Positions 23,301 to 34,515 are shown, counted from the first letter of the stretch. The stretch: DNA of 64,000 nucleotides from Ophiura sarsii (GCA_035610835.1 CM069452.1:12433753-12497752), one strand, 5' to 3'. Program-made: numbers and translations. Notes: generated by a model from the letters alone, not told the origin.

Positions 23301-26300
23301 TCAAGATATTGTTTATTGGGCATTTCATGGAGATAAAAGCAATTGTTATTCTTAAAGTCTTTATAAATGAAGCTTTCGAGAGGGAACTAGAAGAGTTTCA
23401 AGCAAACAAATATATCGGCACTTCAGTAGCAAACATGCTGAACACTTATATAAATTATTGGATTTGAATTTTTTTCTTCGCATATTATCTATGTATTTTC
23501 AATATTGGATAACTTCTCACAGCTGGACAGGGCCACAGTACGTAATAAAGTTACAGGAAAATACGAGCACACGAAACAGCGAACCAGTAAATTTGCTTGG
23601 CTGGACAGAAACAACGCTTTGGTTAAAAGAATCCGTGAAAGAGTGTTTGCTTATTCGGGACTTAATATGAATACGGCAGAAGATCTGCAGGTAGGATTAG
23701 AAATAAAATAGACAAACGTAGAGGTTGATTCAATGCAATTCTAGGAAACCTTGCAGCCACAACTACAAGTTTTGACGAACACTGACTTTTATAATTAACA
23801 TTTATAGCTTAACACGTGTCGTACGTAATAAGATGTTTCAAAGATGCTAAACAACAACATAAATGCTAGATTTTGCTGGTTTCATCTATTTTCTTCAATT
23901 TATATGTTTATAATATTTAATAATTCTTAAATAAAATAAAAAGAATGAGACTTTATTATTTTTTTGGTATCATTGTAGTTGACACACATATGAACAGTCG
24001 CACTGACGAGTGCCTCTCATAAAATGAACCATGTTTGTATGTACATTTCAATGCAAAACAGGTGTTGAATTGGCTCCATTATCCCATTGCATAGTGTTTC
24101 TCTACTGCATGCTGGGATTACATTGAAGCAATATATGAGACAACATTGTATATAACCTGGGACCACAAAATGAGCGTAAGTCGCTGGAGCTGAATTTGAG
24201 TTATGGCTTGAAATAGTCGATTTGACAAGGGGAGGTCGAAAAAGTATCAAGAAAATATTTTGGGTCTAAATATGTTTTTAAGTAATTTTAGAGAGGGCAT
24301 TTTATTCTTACATCTCAAGAAATGAACGCAAAGATTATTTTATTATTTATTTAAGAGAATATTAAAACTATATGTTCATATTATTGTTTCCTGTATGACA
24401 AATACAAATAAATAGTTGGTGCGCCGGCATCAACAAAAAGAAGAAAAAAAAGAAAAGAAAAAAAAAAAGAAAAAAAAATGAACGCAAAGAGAGGGAAAAT
24501 GTCTCGAAATGTCTCAAAATCACCTTGTTTACATCATCATTTCCACGGATTTAAAATAGTATCCCCTATGGCAAATTTGGTATGGTCTTAAAGGTCAGGG
24601 CTTTCCAGAGCTATTAATAGTAGTTTGAACCCTGTAAATTCCCAAATGAACCAATGAAAGGCCGTTTAAAAAGAGGTCTTTGGCATAAACAATATTTCGA
24701 TTAAGACCTGTGATTGGCATTTGTACACCAAGTGACGATATTAAAGCTTCACTTACTTTGAAGGCCTTTTTCTCCAATTCAATAATTCAGCGGTGATTAA
24801 CTTCAATTTATCATAATTTCACTTTGGAATGGCCTATTATAACAACTTTGGTGTCATTTTAAACCTGAGGACATCTACTTTCTGAAAATGTGAATGTTTT
24901 ATTTTATTTTGGCTTCTTTAGGGATGGCATCCAGATTCGTACGGATTGAAAACCATAGATCGGAGAGGGTAAACGCACTGGCTGTCCGTTCACGGGAGTT
25001 GTTCAATGCGTTCACTAAGCATGGCTTAACACGTATTGGTTGGTCATTATTTAACCGCGTTCCGTTTATCTACACAAAACTGTCCGTTTATACCAGTGCG
25101 TTTACCCTCTCCGATCTACGGTTTTCAATCCGTACGAATATGGATGACATCCCTTAATCTTATTTTGTGGTGCCAGGTCACATATTAGATGAAGATAATA
25201 ATTTATAAGTACATCGTGTGAAGAAGGGTGTGTTTCGTTTGTTTGCCGTTGCGAGAGTAGTATGCTGGTCTCTCAGTTATAGGTGATTTTTACTCGAGCC
25301 ATATACTGTCATGATGATTACGCCGGTATAATTTATTCCACAATGCACAAATCCTTTGAGACCAATACAAATGTTGTCATATCCCAATAGATCAACTGTA
25401 ACCGTTTTTCATGAGGTATTGTATTATGTTTTTAAAGGAACATTTTGTAATTGTATACTCTCGAAATAAATAATTTACCCTACTGAGAGGTCTGTTTGCC
25501 CGTAGAACAGGGTGTTTTTTCGTGGCCTTATCGTAAAAAAGTCTAGGGTAATGACACTCATACGCTAGCATTTAGCGTACTGTTTTCGCAGGTCCACCTC
25601 AGAAAGTAGATTCGGTAGAGACCTTGTTGGCAGGCAAAACTTATACAAATGGCATATTTGTATTGCATACAGCCGAAAATGTTAGGCTCTAAAATATTAT
25701 ATGGATTTTTTCTTTTAGTGGAAGTAATGAGTAAATGATTCTCTTAACACGCGGTGTTTCACTTATATGTTCTTTTACATCATCTGAAGAATCATTTCCC
25801 TGAAAATACATAATCCAACCCGGCCCTCTTCCAAAGTTTAACGACTGACTCTATAGTAGTAACGGCCGGCCTTATTTCGTAACCTGTAGTATTGTTGATT
25901 CTGTTTAGAACATAACCATTATTAAGGTTGATAACATGTATATAACTGTTGTTATTGATTGAAGGGTTTGTCTTTTAGTTATGTCGTTTCAATATTATTG
26001 TAACAATAAAGGTTGTCAACTATGGCATTGGTGGACATTACGACCCGCACTTCGATTGGGTAATGGTAAGTTTATTCGTCATTTTATTTGGTTAATAAAC
26101 ATCATTACATTCGCTTTTTTGAATTTACCAAATGTCAAACCGCGCAGAATAAACATTTCGAAGTTATCTAATGAATCTTAGACACGGATTATCATATATT
26201 CGAGACATACAATCCAAGATTTTTAATGGAGTAAAACATAGCACAGTTCTTTAAACCAGCTTATCTTGACATGACCGCAAATGAACCAATCATTTTTACT

Positions 26301-29300
26301 TTTGCATATTTCAGGTTCTGAAACCAAAATAAATATAAAGCAGTCGATTTATGTCCAATAGAAATGAAGACCAAAGACGATCTATTGACCGGTGAACAAC
26401 GTCCCTAAAATAAAGACTCCGCGTGCTCCAAAAACCATATTCTGAACCGAGGCTGCTTTTTTCAGATGGATCCCATTTCCATTTGGCATGTGATTTTTTA
26501 AGCATGAAAAATCGATAATAGTTTAAATGGATGTAGGATAAGATTACTCTTTCACATAGGACCCGATATTGTCGTCCTTTATCATAGATCATAATAATAT
26601 TCAATGTTTATTTGGTGTTGTCTGTCTGTGTTAGTGTTTTTGCCCATGTAATCCATTAATTGATTAATTTAATTCATCCCACAACATGACCTTTTCCGTG
26701 TTTTGTTATGTATAATGAGTTCCTATCAATTGCATGTAATTCCTGTTGGTATGACCATGATATCTAACGAATCAAATCAAATATTCAAATGTATTATGCC
26801 ACCACACATCTTTGTGTAAAGCAACCTGATTTACCAGTGTCCCAGGTGATTATGATCGTATATTATTGTTTGGGATGCCAGGGTAGAGACCCATTTTATT
26901 TTCGTAGCAGGATTATCTTCAGGACTTTTGTTTCGTCAACCAGAAACATCCAGGGATTTATGAATGTTCCTATGCCTAGCAAAAAAAGGTAGAGCTGGTT
27001 GAGTACAACCACAAAATCGTTTACTGGGTGTATGCTACAGTTCAACAGATATATAAAAAAAAAGTTTTTTGCTTTTGCTTTAAATTTTTATTGAAAACTC
27101 CATTTGAATTCTGAAGCACAGGAAATAAGGAGTGTATAGCCAATTCCAAGTGCCATGGCAAAACATTTAGTAAAGTGCATGAACTTGAAAAAAATAATTT
27201 TGTGCATTAATTAACCAATTTCTTGATAACCTAAAGCATCCATAGATAATTAAGGAAAGATTCTGAAGACTAATTAACAAGCTCCCAACATTTCAGCTTT
27301 GTAGTATTTATACTTCATTTTGTTAAAATTAATTACACATTTTAGTATAAATCATATATTTTGTTAGGGGGTCAAAAAACCACCAATAAAAAACCAAAGA
27401 AATGAACCCTTCAATTTTGCTTTATTTTGACACTAAATTGTCATATCGTTTGAACCGCTCATCCGATCCATCTTAAATTTCAGATTATTGTGGAGCTCAG
27501 CAAGCTCTATAAAGATTTTGCTAACATCCTGAATCAGTTGTCTTCATATGAACTCAAATTGCTCACATGTTGAAATATATTCTTAGAACCTAAACTAAGG
27601 TAAACAACTCACACACTACATTTATTCTTCCTTGGCTGTTTAAAACATGTCGTTATTCTTTTTTCTTTATTAACATGATTAACAATCATATGGATGTGAC
27701 TTGTTGTTACATGTAGGAATAAATAATGTTTTAATCACTTTTGTTTGGACAACACTCGTATGAAAACAGAAATACATCGTTATTAAGGCATAGTTTCAAC
27801 AATTTATGTATCCATTTGTAATAATAAAGGCTAGTTTTGCTTGCGTATTGCGCGACGTCAGTGAACAATAAAGCTTTAGTCTGTATTCCCAATCATATAT
27901 TTTATTGTTTCTTTTATTTTCAAGGTGATAGCCACAAATTCATTTATCAGTCATATATTTATACGTGAGCGTTTCAAATCATATCCTTTATCCTTTACAG
28001 ACTAGACATGATGCATATACGGGCCACGTGAATGATGTCCGAACAAATACCCATCAAAATTCAAATGTTTGATTTGTCGTAATCCATCATTTGGTTTTCT
28101 AAATTTCAATATTGCGTCGAATTGAACCAATTTTTTCTGGATTTATCTTTTGCTTCTCTTCCCTTAGTTATTTCCTTCAAGGAAGACTTATGATCTCATC
28201 TGAAGCAATCTTTCTCTAGTACAGTTTCAATCTGAAAATATCTCCAATCTTGGTTTAGGTTTTGCGAGATCATCGCAAATATCATTAATCAATATTTGTC
28301 TACAAAATTAGGTGAACCTATTATCATGCAAACGTTTATTGTACAATTGTGCACACATAGCACATAGCAAAATATGTTGAAGGATACTTTTCTTTCGATA
28401 TTTATCTACCAGAAAGACGAAGACATTTTCGGTGATCTTGGAACAGGAAATAGAATTGCTACACTTCTGTTTTATGTGAGTATATCGATGGCATAATTTA
28501 CCAGTTAACAGTGAAGTTGATATTATTTCAACCAAATGTAAGGGGACACGCACGTATTACATGAATTAAACATAAGATATGACAACCAAATAGTTCCATT
28601 CAAGTGATTGTAACATAACTAAATAATATCTTTCCACCATTTATATGTTCAGATGAGTGATGTAGAAGCTGGCGGTGCTACGGTTTTCCCAGATGTTGGA
28701 GCTAGAGTTCTACCGGAAAAGGTGAGTCGGGAATTTTGTATCGCTTAATGCAACAGGTTGTCTTATCCCAACTCGTGTCAAAATGAGGGCTTCAGCATTG
28801 ACACATCAGTGAAACCTACAATTTTATGCCTTAACCCTCGTCCTTATGGGGGGGGGGGGGGGGGGGGGGGGGGGAGGTTACTACCCTCTAAGCATTTTGG
28901 GCTAAAACGCAAGGAACAGTGACCTATGGCGTCTATGTGACCGCTTTTACATCACTTGCGCACATTTTGCAAGAAAAAAACGAGGTTACCACCTTACTAG
29001 GGGTGGGTAAACCGTAAAAGTCCGATGGGTACAGTGGTTGGTTGCCGCCTTCCAATTTTTTTAATCGCCATTTTGAAAAATATCTTAATTGTATGGTCCT
29101 GAATCTTATGATATCTTAGAAGCATCATTTATAAGCGTGTGGATAATACTGGATTCGAATAGCGCGCTCACTCAAATAATGATGTCGTGCTACAAATTAA
29201 ATTGAATGATGATAATCGATTGGCGATTCCTCGTGCACAGTAAGAAAAAGACGTAGGGCAGTGCTTCCTATCTCTTTAGTTATATTAGTCTTAGGTTTGA

Positions 29301-32300
29301 CAAGCCACTGCAGTTCCATACCCTGGCAACTGTAAGACCCTGATTCACCACGATATCATCGGTTATAACTCTTTTCTTCAATTCGGATTTCTTTGATTTA
29401 TTACACCACATGTGTATGGCCGTTATAATAGTTTGGCCGCGCGTTCTTCCAGGTTGTAATGGCTTGGGTCTTATGTATGAAGGACTTCGTACTAGTGGGG
29501 ACATTAGGAACATAACTATTGCAGTTGTTGTTGATTTTCGTGTTCACAAATGATTAAATGAGGTACATTGACCACAATTCGAACTTCGAATGAGCAAAAT
29601 CGGTGAAATATATCCGAAGTTATGACAAAGAAAACTTTTCCCATTCGATCCACACTATCAATGCAATACGATCTGTGGCAGTGTGTGCGGGAGTGGATGA
29701 TCACAGCATAAGGGTTATAAGGCCTGTGACACGTATTTTGACGATTTAAGGAATTTAAGAGAAGAAAATGACAATAATGTGCCAATGTTGGTATAGTTTG
29801 ACGTTTGAATGGTGGAAATTGGTTCAGTATTAACAAAGTAATGATTTCCTGAATCCTTTATAAAATAACACGTATTTTGACGATTTAAGGAATTTAAGAG
29901 AAGAAAATGACAATAATGTGCCAATGTTGGTATGGTTTGACGATTTTAGCGACATAACTTTACACGTAGAAATTCTACTTTTTAAATACAAAATTATAAA
30001 CTCAATGTCACAAATTAAACTTCCATGCAATTTTCACAATTTTATACCAATACTCATATTATCGTGGCGTGAAAATGTCAGTTGCCGAGGTCGGTATTGA
30101 ATTATTTCTATGTTGGCAATCTACCTCGAATATCAGCATAATACAGAAAGATATAGATTCATGTTTTTCATTAAATATTAGTATGCGGACTTGCTTACGA
30201 CTTACTCACACATAGAATATCTGTCTTTCTATTTTTTTTCCAGGGCAGCGCAGCATTCTGGTTTAATTTACATCCCTCAGGGGAAGGCAATTTTGATACA
30301 AGGCATGCTGCATGTCCGGTATTAGCAGGATCAAAATGGGGTATGTATTCATCGTCAGTATCCATCCAAGTAATCTGTCAGATTTGTCAGCGTATTAAAT
30401 TGTCAGTAATTGATTTATTCGTATAAAATATAACTATAGTTTCAAGTTAATCGCAACTACACTTATAGCAACCACAAGTCAAAGGACACTTGGTTATGGT
30501 GCCAAATCATCCCAGACATTACATGTGGACTGTGATATTTCACTATGAGTTGAACAAATGTGTCGCTGAATCTCTTCTTATTAATAAATTCATGTTTCCT
30601 GCAACAACTGCTCATTCCATGAAAATGAAGAAAATATGTGCCTACGTTGAACCCTCATACACATTTCCCATCAAAAAATGGTCATGAATAATTCATCATT
30701 CACCAAGCTCATTTTGCATTTATTGTATGAAAAGTACAGGCTATACCCTGTACTTTATATTATTTTCATACATTAAATGCAAAATAATGATAAAAACAAC
30801 GTCATTATTTCGTAAATTCAGCAAAGATAAAATCAGGCTTTTGTGATGATCGGATTAGTGATTTGTTGGCAAAATTCATGTTAACGGAAACATTTTAGGG
30901 ATATTTGACTCTTTTGGTTTTTAAAATGTACACTGTTATCTAAAAGGGCATAACACATGTTTTTCTCAACCAATTTTAATCAACTAAAACTCTTTTGAAA
31001 GCTATTGAGATAACCTCTCTGTCAGAATAAATAATTGGAGAAATGTCGGCACAGATGTTTAGAAATAAGATGACAAAGTTGAGTATCCTTTTCTTAACTC
31101 ACCCTGTACACGCGTATGTTAGGATGGGTTCACTAGAATAGGCCCGCACGTCACCTCCCAACTTGATATGACACGGAGTATATTTCATAAATATCTAGCA
31201 ATCTTTTTATATTTTGACCTTAGATCACTAAACTGATGACCATAACATGATTTTGTTTGAATGTGTATTCGGGTTGTTTTTTTGGTTTTTTGTTTTTGTT
31301 GGTTGTTTGTTCTTTAATAACAATAATGTACATAAGGGTCATAGTTCGAATATGATTAAGGGTTGGCTGTCTCAATTCTATGGTGATAACAACTCCCTGC
31401 ATCTAATTTATAAGCTTTATAGGTAGCAGGAACGATAGTAGTGAATGCGATAAAACGGTGAAAAAAGAGTCATTTCGAAAGCAGGCCAGTGAATATAATG
31501 GACAGTGTCCTAATCAGGCTAATGTGGAAAGACATGTTTGTTCCGGAGAGACCGTGTAAGGTTATTCAAACGGTTCACCCTATTTACTGTTGATATCATG
31601 TGTGTCACTGCTTGTAATCATTTAAAGCGTCCATTTAGGTGTCGAGTCAACTGCTTCTACCCGTGTAACCCACACAAAGCCTAATCGACAGATATCTTAG
31701 TTCCACGGCAGAGATAGTTGCTGACATAAACCATCCTGGGAAAGTGGATTTTAATAAAGAAGTTCAGTAACGCAACCAAAATATGGATGGACAAGAGAGG
31801 GACATGGTGGTCAATGGTCAATATAATTGATTGTCTCATTCTCATTGAAGATCCGGTGTGAAAGGAGCCATAGTCTCCTTAGACACGGAATGAAGCGTGA
31901 AACTAGAGTTGCGTGTAGAGATGAATACCCTAAACCATAGATAATCAAGACAGGGATCGACATGTGGTATTTTTCTTTTGAAGCTACGGGTGTTTCGGAC
32001 CAAGGTCGCTCAAAACAAAAAGCCCGCGTAGTCTTGCGCCCTGTCACGAAGTAACTTCTCGACATCCATAAATAAAACGTCGCTCTCGTTCCCAGACGCG
32101 TAAAGTCTGTAGGTATCGATTGAAAGAGATGTGTTATTGTCCGTCGCTATGGGTTTGAGTTTAGTGTAATAAAACAATGGGTGAAATAAGTGTCTTTACA
32201 ATTCACAAATTTCGTTACACCAATCGCATCGGTGAATGTGTGTATTAAATTAATATGTTTCAATTATAGAAGTATTTTAACTTTCACCGGTGCATTTTTA

Positions 32301-32709
32301 TCAAACTAAATGCATGTATCCCGTAAGCTAGTATTAGATAATGTAATTGCAATAGACTATCAATACCCATACTGTTTACCGGGCTTTTCATACATCTAAT
32401 GTAGTCATACAAGTGTGGGCGAAACAGACATAACATCAGCTCCACACAACATTTCAATAGAGACAGTATTCCCTCTATTGAAGATCTATGCCTATACCAA
32501 CCTATACTTCACTGTACCTTCCCCATTTTCCCAGATGTTAACGCCAATGTCATAATGTCATAATGTACGTTTACCTGTGCCTGATTCGTCAGCGGTTTGT
32601 TAACCCGATTATTGTTCACTTTCTATTTTTTACAGTGTCTAATGTATGGTTTCATGAATATGGCAACGAGTTTCTACGTAAGTGTGCTTTGGACTTCAAC
32701 AAGTATTGA
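14238..32709 (+). CDS. P4HA: Prolyl 4-hydroxylase alpha subunit (collagen P4HA), 5' incomplete, twelve exons
   Basis: The enzyme hydroxylates proline in Xaa-Pro-Gly collagen repeats in the endoplasmic reticulum, as an alpha2-beta2 tetramer with protein disulfide isomerase, using Fe(II), 2-oxoglutarate, O2 and ascorbate. Joined in frame, the exons give 458 residues. Residues about 13-50 match the end of the N-terminal domain (GHPVNDF, HEWREIE), 52-190 the peptide-substrate-binding/TPR domain (DLTGAAVALLRLQ, HECFEMGKTAY, ILDFLS), and 220-458 the dioxygenase. Iron ligands are His353 and Asp355 (HFD) and His423 (TRHAACP); Lys433 binds 2-oxoglutarate, ten residues after the last His as in human P4HA1. 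The four conserved cysteines (LCRG, KCRY, HAAC, KCAL) are kept. About 60-70 mature N-terminal residues and the signal peptide are missing upstream. No frameshift or stop breaks the frame, so the gene looks functional. Confidence 0.95.
14706..14888. mobile_element. Small TA-flanked MITE in P4HA intron
   Basis: TA lies at 14,704-14,705 and 14,889-14,890. The ends CAGGGTGTTCCCAAAA and TTTTGGGACACCATG are imperfect inverted repeats of a mariner-like type. The length is 183 bp. Confidence 0.7.
15091..15255 (+). CDS. P4HA: P4HA visible exon 2
   Basis: Acceptor CATTTTAG, donor GTACGT. It encodes the start of the peptide-substrate-binding domain, with GDLTGAAVALLRLQFTYNL matching the family helix closely. 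One base is carried into the next exon. Confidence 0.95.
15256..16223 (+). other. P4HA intron with poly(T)/poly(G) tract
   Basis: No second gene is visible. A T-run followed by G13 occurs at 15,638-15,660. The words GGGGCAAGTTCGCC near 16,020 resemble AGGGCAAGTTCGCTG at 10,580, suggesting a dispersed repeat. Confidence 0.5.
16224..16381 (+). CDS. P4HA: P4HA visible exon 3
   Basis: Acceptor AATCTATAG, donor GTAAAG. It encodes the core TPR helices of the substrate-binding domain (HECFEMGKTAYETNQFYHA, ITILDFLSTSLYQ). The exon ends in phase 0. Confidence 0.95.
16382..18265 (+). other. P4HA intron holding one MITE
   Basis: The intron between visible exons 3 and 4 is AT-rich and holds no recognisable gene. 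The MITE at 17,724-18,132 is the only structured element seen. Confidence 0.5.
17724..18132. mobile_element. MITE with ends GGCTCTGTCACACTGTTG in P4HA intron
   Basis: The inverted ends extend over about 60 bp and include TCTGTCACACTGTTGC, ATAGAGCTAACGT and CGACGTTTT. An imperfect direct repeat, ATTTAA, flanks both sides. The interior has three copies of TTCGCTAGGGG-type words. No coding frame is seen. Confidence 0.8.
18266..18317 (+). CDS. P4HA: P4HA visible exon 4 (52 bp)
   Basis: Acceptor TATTTACAG, donor GTGAGT. This very short exon encodes HGNMNEAMIFLNELISL, the TPR helix equivalent to the human QQGDLDKALLLT segment. It was recognised by homology and phase because no long open frame marks it. 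Confidence 0.9.
18904..19061 (+). CDS. P4HA: P4HA visible exon 5
   Basis: Acceptor CGTATATAG, donor GTAGGT. It begins DPTNQGFLNKK, the end of the TPR region, and ends TAYEGLCRGDKNVVK with the first conserved cysteine of the catalytic domain. The middle part is a poorly conserved linker. Confidence 0.93.
19062..22308 (+). other. Long P4HA intron
   Basis: No gene was recognised. It holds a perfect 10-bp hairpin at 19,351-19,380, a mariner-end-like word TACAAGGGTCGTTCAGTAAG at about 20,694, and copies of AGTGACGGATGTTG near 21,499 and 21,624 with an inverted copy near 22,003, perhaps the remnant of a MITE. Confidence 0.5.
19351..19380. repeat. Perfect hairpin, 10-bp stem and 10-nt loop
   Basis: GGTGACTGCA and TGCAGTCACC pair exactly around TTAGCACTAT, flanked by CCGA and GAGG. 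It may be the tip of a decayed palindromic element. Confidence 0.7.
22309..22473 (+). CDS. P4HA: P4HA visible exon 6
   Basis: Acceptor TTTTCAACAG, donor GTAATT. It encodes the second conserved cysteine (KCRYRNYGRP) and the start of the dioxygenase domain (IAPAKEEV, NRPRLIMYRELISDEEIR). Phase 0 at both ends. Confidence 0.95.
23523..23690 (+). CDS. P4HA: P4HA visible exon 7
   Basis: Acceptor CTTCTCACAG, donor GTAGGA. It encodes LDRATVRNKVTGKYEHTKQR, KFAWLDRNN and SGLNMNTAEDLQ, matching the family segments around RISKSAWL and the TAEELQ helix. Phase 0 at both ends. Confidence 0.95.
23691..26011 (+). other. P4HA intron with purine-rich tract and a MITE
   Basis: An A/G-rich low-complexity tract lies at 24,437-24,480. 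The TTA-flanked MITE at 24,921-25,153 is the only clear element. Nothing else was recognised. Confidence 0.5.
24921..25153. mobile_element. TTA-flanked MITE (Harbinger-like) in P4HA intron
   Basis: TTA flanks both sides. The ends begin GGGATGGCATCCAGATTCGT and its inverted counterpart GGGATGTCATCCATATTCGT, with arms of about 60 bp that include TCGGAGAGGGTAAACGCACT. A 3-bp TTA duplication with GG-starting ends is typical of PIF/Harbinger. The length is 233 bp. Confidence 0.8.
26012..26065 (+). CDS. P4HA: P4HA visible exon 8 (54 bp), iron-binding HFD
   Basis: It encodes VVNYGIGGHYDPHFDWVM, which holds the first iron ligands (His and Asp of HFD). The acceptor is AACAATAAAG with a weak pyrimidine tract, and the donor is GTAAGT. 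Using GTAATG four codon positions earlier would lose two residues relative to the family (HFDFARKDE), so the later donor is preferred. Confidence 0.88.
26066..28412 (+). other. P4HA intron without recognised elements
   Basis: AT-rich sequence of about 2.3 kb between visible exons 8 and 9. The open frames here are short and match nothing known. Confidence 0.45.
28413..28475 (+). CDS. P4HA: P4HA visible exon 9 (63 bp)
   Basis: Acceptor TTATCTACCAG, donor GTGAGT. It encodes KDEDIFGDLGTGNRIATLLF plus Y, the strand carrying the conserved GTGNRIAT motif. Phase 0. Confidence 0.93.
28653..28721 (+). CDS. P4HA: P4HA visible exon 10 (69 bp)
   Basis: Acceptor TATATGTTCAG, donor GTGAGT. It encodes MSDVEAGGATVFPDVGARV, a highly conserved loop and strand of the jelly-roll core. 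Phase 0. Confidence 0.95.
28790..29115 (+). repeat. Dispersed repeat copy in P4HA intron, with G27 tract
   Basis: It resembles the reverse complement of about 41,490-41,770: both carry TTAATTGTATGGTCCTGA, CGCCATTTTGAAAAATAT-like, CATTTTG and AACCCTCRTCCT words. A run of 27 G (28,848-28,874) interrupts it. Confidence 0.6.
29729..29943 (+). repeat. 75-bp direct duplication in P4HA intron
   Basis: Bases 29,729-29,803 and 29,869-29,943 are almost identical (from CACGTATTTTGACGATTTAA to CCAATGTTGGTATRGTTTGA), offset by 140 bp. Only one or two mismatches are seen, so it is recent. Confidence 0.9.
30244..30340 (+). CDS. P4HA: P4HA visible exon 11, distal His and 2-oxoglutarate Lys
   Basis: Acceptor TTTTTTTTCCAG, donor GTATGT. 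It encodes GSAAFWFNLHPSGEGNF and TRHAACPVLAGSKW with the distal iron histidine and the lysine that binds the C5 carboxylate of 2-oxoglutarate. One base is carried into the last exon. Confidence 0.95.
30341..32635 (+). other. Last P4HA intron
   Basis: No second gene was recognised. The segment ATCAGCTCCACACAACATTTC near 32,437 repeats one near 9,986 (ATCAGCTCCGCACAACATTTC), indicating a low-copy dispersed repeat. Confidence 0.45.
32636..32709 (+). CDS. P4HA: P4HA last exon with stop codon
   Basis: Acceptor TATTTTTTACAG. It encodes SNVWFHEYGNEFLRKCALDF and ends NKY before TGA, matching the family end (VSNKWLHERGQEF...C). There is no KDEL-like tail, as usual for the alpha subunit, which is retained by its PDI partner. 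The 3' UTR limit is unclear because a transposon starts at 33,133. Confidence 0.95.
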
Positions 32710-33132
32710 ACAACAACACCAGATGCGTTATCGTTACATATCGAATGTAATAGAAACCAATATTCTATGAACGACTTTCTTCCTCTATTTTGATTGTGAT
32801 CTGAGTTATTGCTGTACTTGGATATCGTTTGCACTCCTGGAGTGTTTGTAAGATATCAAGTGTCTGTAGAATAATTCACGACTAGCGTGTCAATTATGTT
32901 TGCTTTTTGAAACCTATGCTGTGCATGTCAAACCGTTTGATATGTAAGTTTGTGTTTGTCATGTAACTTGTCATCCTTCAAATATGGGCAGTGTTTTGCG
33001 CTACCTGTATGCCTTTGAAATAACTGCTCTTTAAATATGTGCTTATATTATAAGTTTAACAAGTATTTTCTGTCCCCATTAAATAAGTTAGTCAATCCAA
33101 AATAGTTAGTAATACAAATACAAAATAACATA

Positions 33133-34282
33133 AAGGGGTCAAAAAAGTAAGCCCCCCCCCCCTAAAATTAGATTACGTTTGTTTACATAACTTCACACAC
33201 AATTAGACGTTTTCAGAATTTGAAACGATTATGAAAAGAGAATACGCTTGGCTACCAATAGAAAGTCTTTTATTTTCGATATCATGTTTAATTTTCCCAA
33301 AATAGTCACATTTCCTCAAAATGATGTTTTCAGAAAAAGTGGCACTTTTCAAAACCCTATACAATTTTGTTTGCGTAACACCCCCACACAATTAGACGTG
33401 TTAAGAATTGAAACTTTTCTGAAATAGAGAAACGCTTAGCTAAAAATACCATGTTTACTTTTTCCAAAAAAGTCAAATATCCCCAAAATGATATTTCCGT
33501 TAACATGAAATTTGCCAAAATCCAATATAAATGAAATGTGACAGTTTTGGGAAAAGTAAACATGATATCGAAAATAAAAAACCTTTCTACTGGTAGTCAA
33601 GCCTTTTTCTTTCATAATCGTTTCAATTCCTTAAAACGTAAAATTGTGTGTGAAGTTATTATGTAAACAAACGTAATCATATTTTAGAGGGGGGGGGGGG
33701 CTTTTTTGATTTTGGCAAATTTTATGTTAACGGAAACATCATTTTGGGGATATTTGACTGTTATAGGAAAAGTAAACATGGTATTGAAAAAGGGAAAACT
33801 TTGTGCGGATAGCTAAGCGTTTTTCCTTTTTCAGAAAAGTTTCAATTTCTTAAAACGTCTAATTGTGTGGAGGTGATACGCAAACAAAACTGTAGGATTT
33901 TGAAAATTGCCACTGTTTCTGAGAACATCGTTTTGGGAAAATGAGACCATTTTGGGAAAAGTAAACAATATATTGAGCAGGAGAATTTTTTTATGAGGAG
34001 CCAAGCACTTTGTCTTTTCATAAGCCGATTAATCCTGTGCGGAGTTATGCAAACAAACATGGTCTAATTTGCTGGTATAGGACTAAGTGCCACTTTTCTG
34101 AAATGTGACTGTTTTGGGAAAAGTAAAAATAATATCGAAAATGTAAAACTTTCTATATAGGTAGCCAAGCGTTTATTTTCTTTTCATAATCGTTTCAATT
34201 TTTCAAAACGTCTAATTGTGAGTGAAGTTATATAAACAAAAGTAATCTAATTTTAGGGAAGACTTACTTTTTTTGACCCCTT
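33133..34282. mobile_element. TA-flanked element built of alternating inverted blocks
   Basis: The ends AAGGGGTCAAAAAAGTAAG and its inverted copy are flanked by TA (33,131-33,132 and 34,283-34,284). The interior is made of about four related blocks in alternating orientation, each with AACTTCACACACAATTAGACGT-, TTCATAATCGTTTCAAT- and AAAGTAAACATGRTAT-like words. The 1,150-bp element has no transposase frame. It begins 424 bp past the P4HA stop. Confidence 0.8.
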
Positions 34283-34515
34283 TATAATCATCAGTTTACA
34301 CATAGTAAAGCAATAAAGTAATATGAACTTGATATAATATAACTAATAACTTTCGTATCTGTTTGAAAATGTGAAGATCTCTTACTTTTTGTTTACTTAA
34401 TTCCAATGCTATTTGCATTCATATGATAAATCCATTACATCCAGGCATGGAATTAGTAGAGAGAGAAGGAATAACAACGAAATAACCTAATCCGATTTGA
34501 GATAATTGGGTCCTT

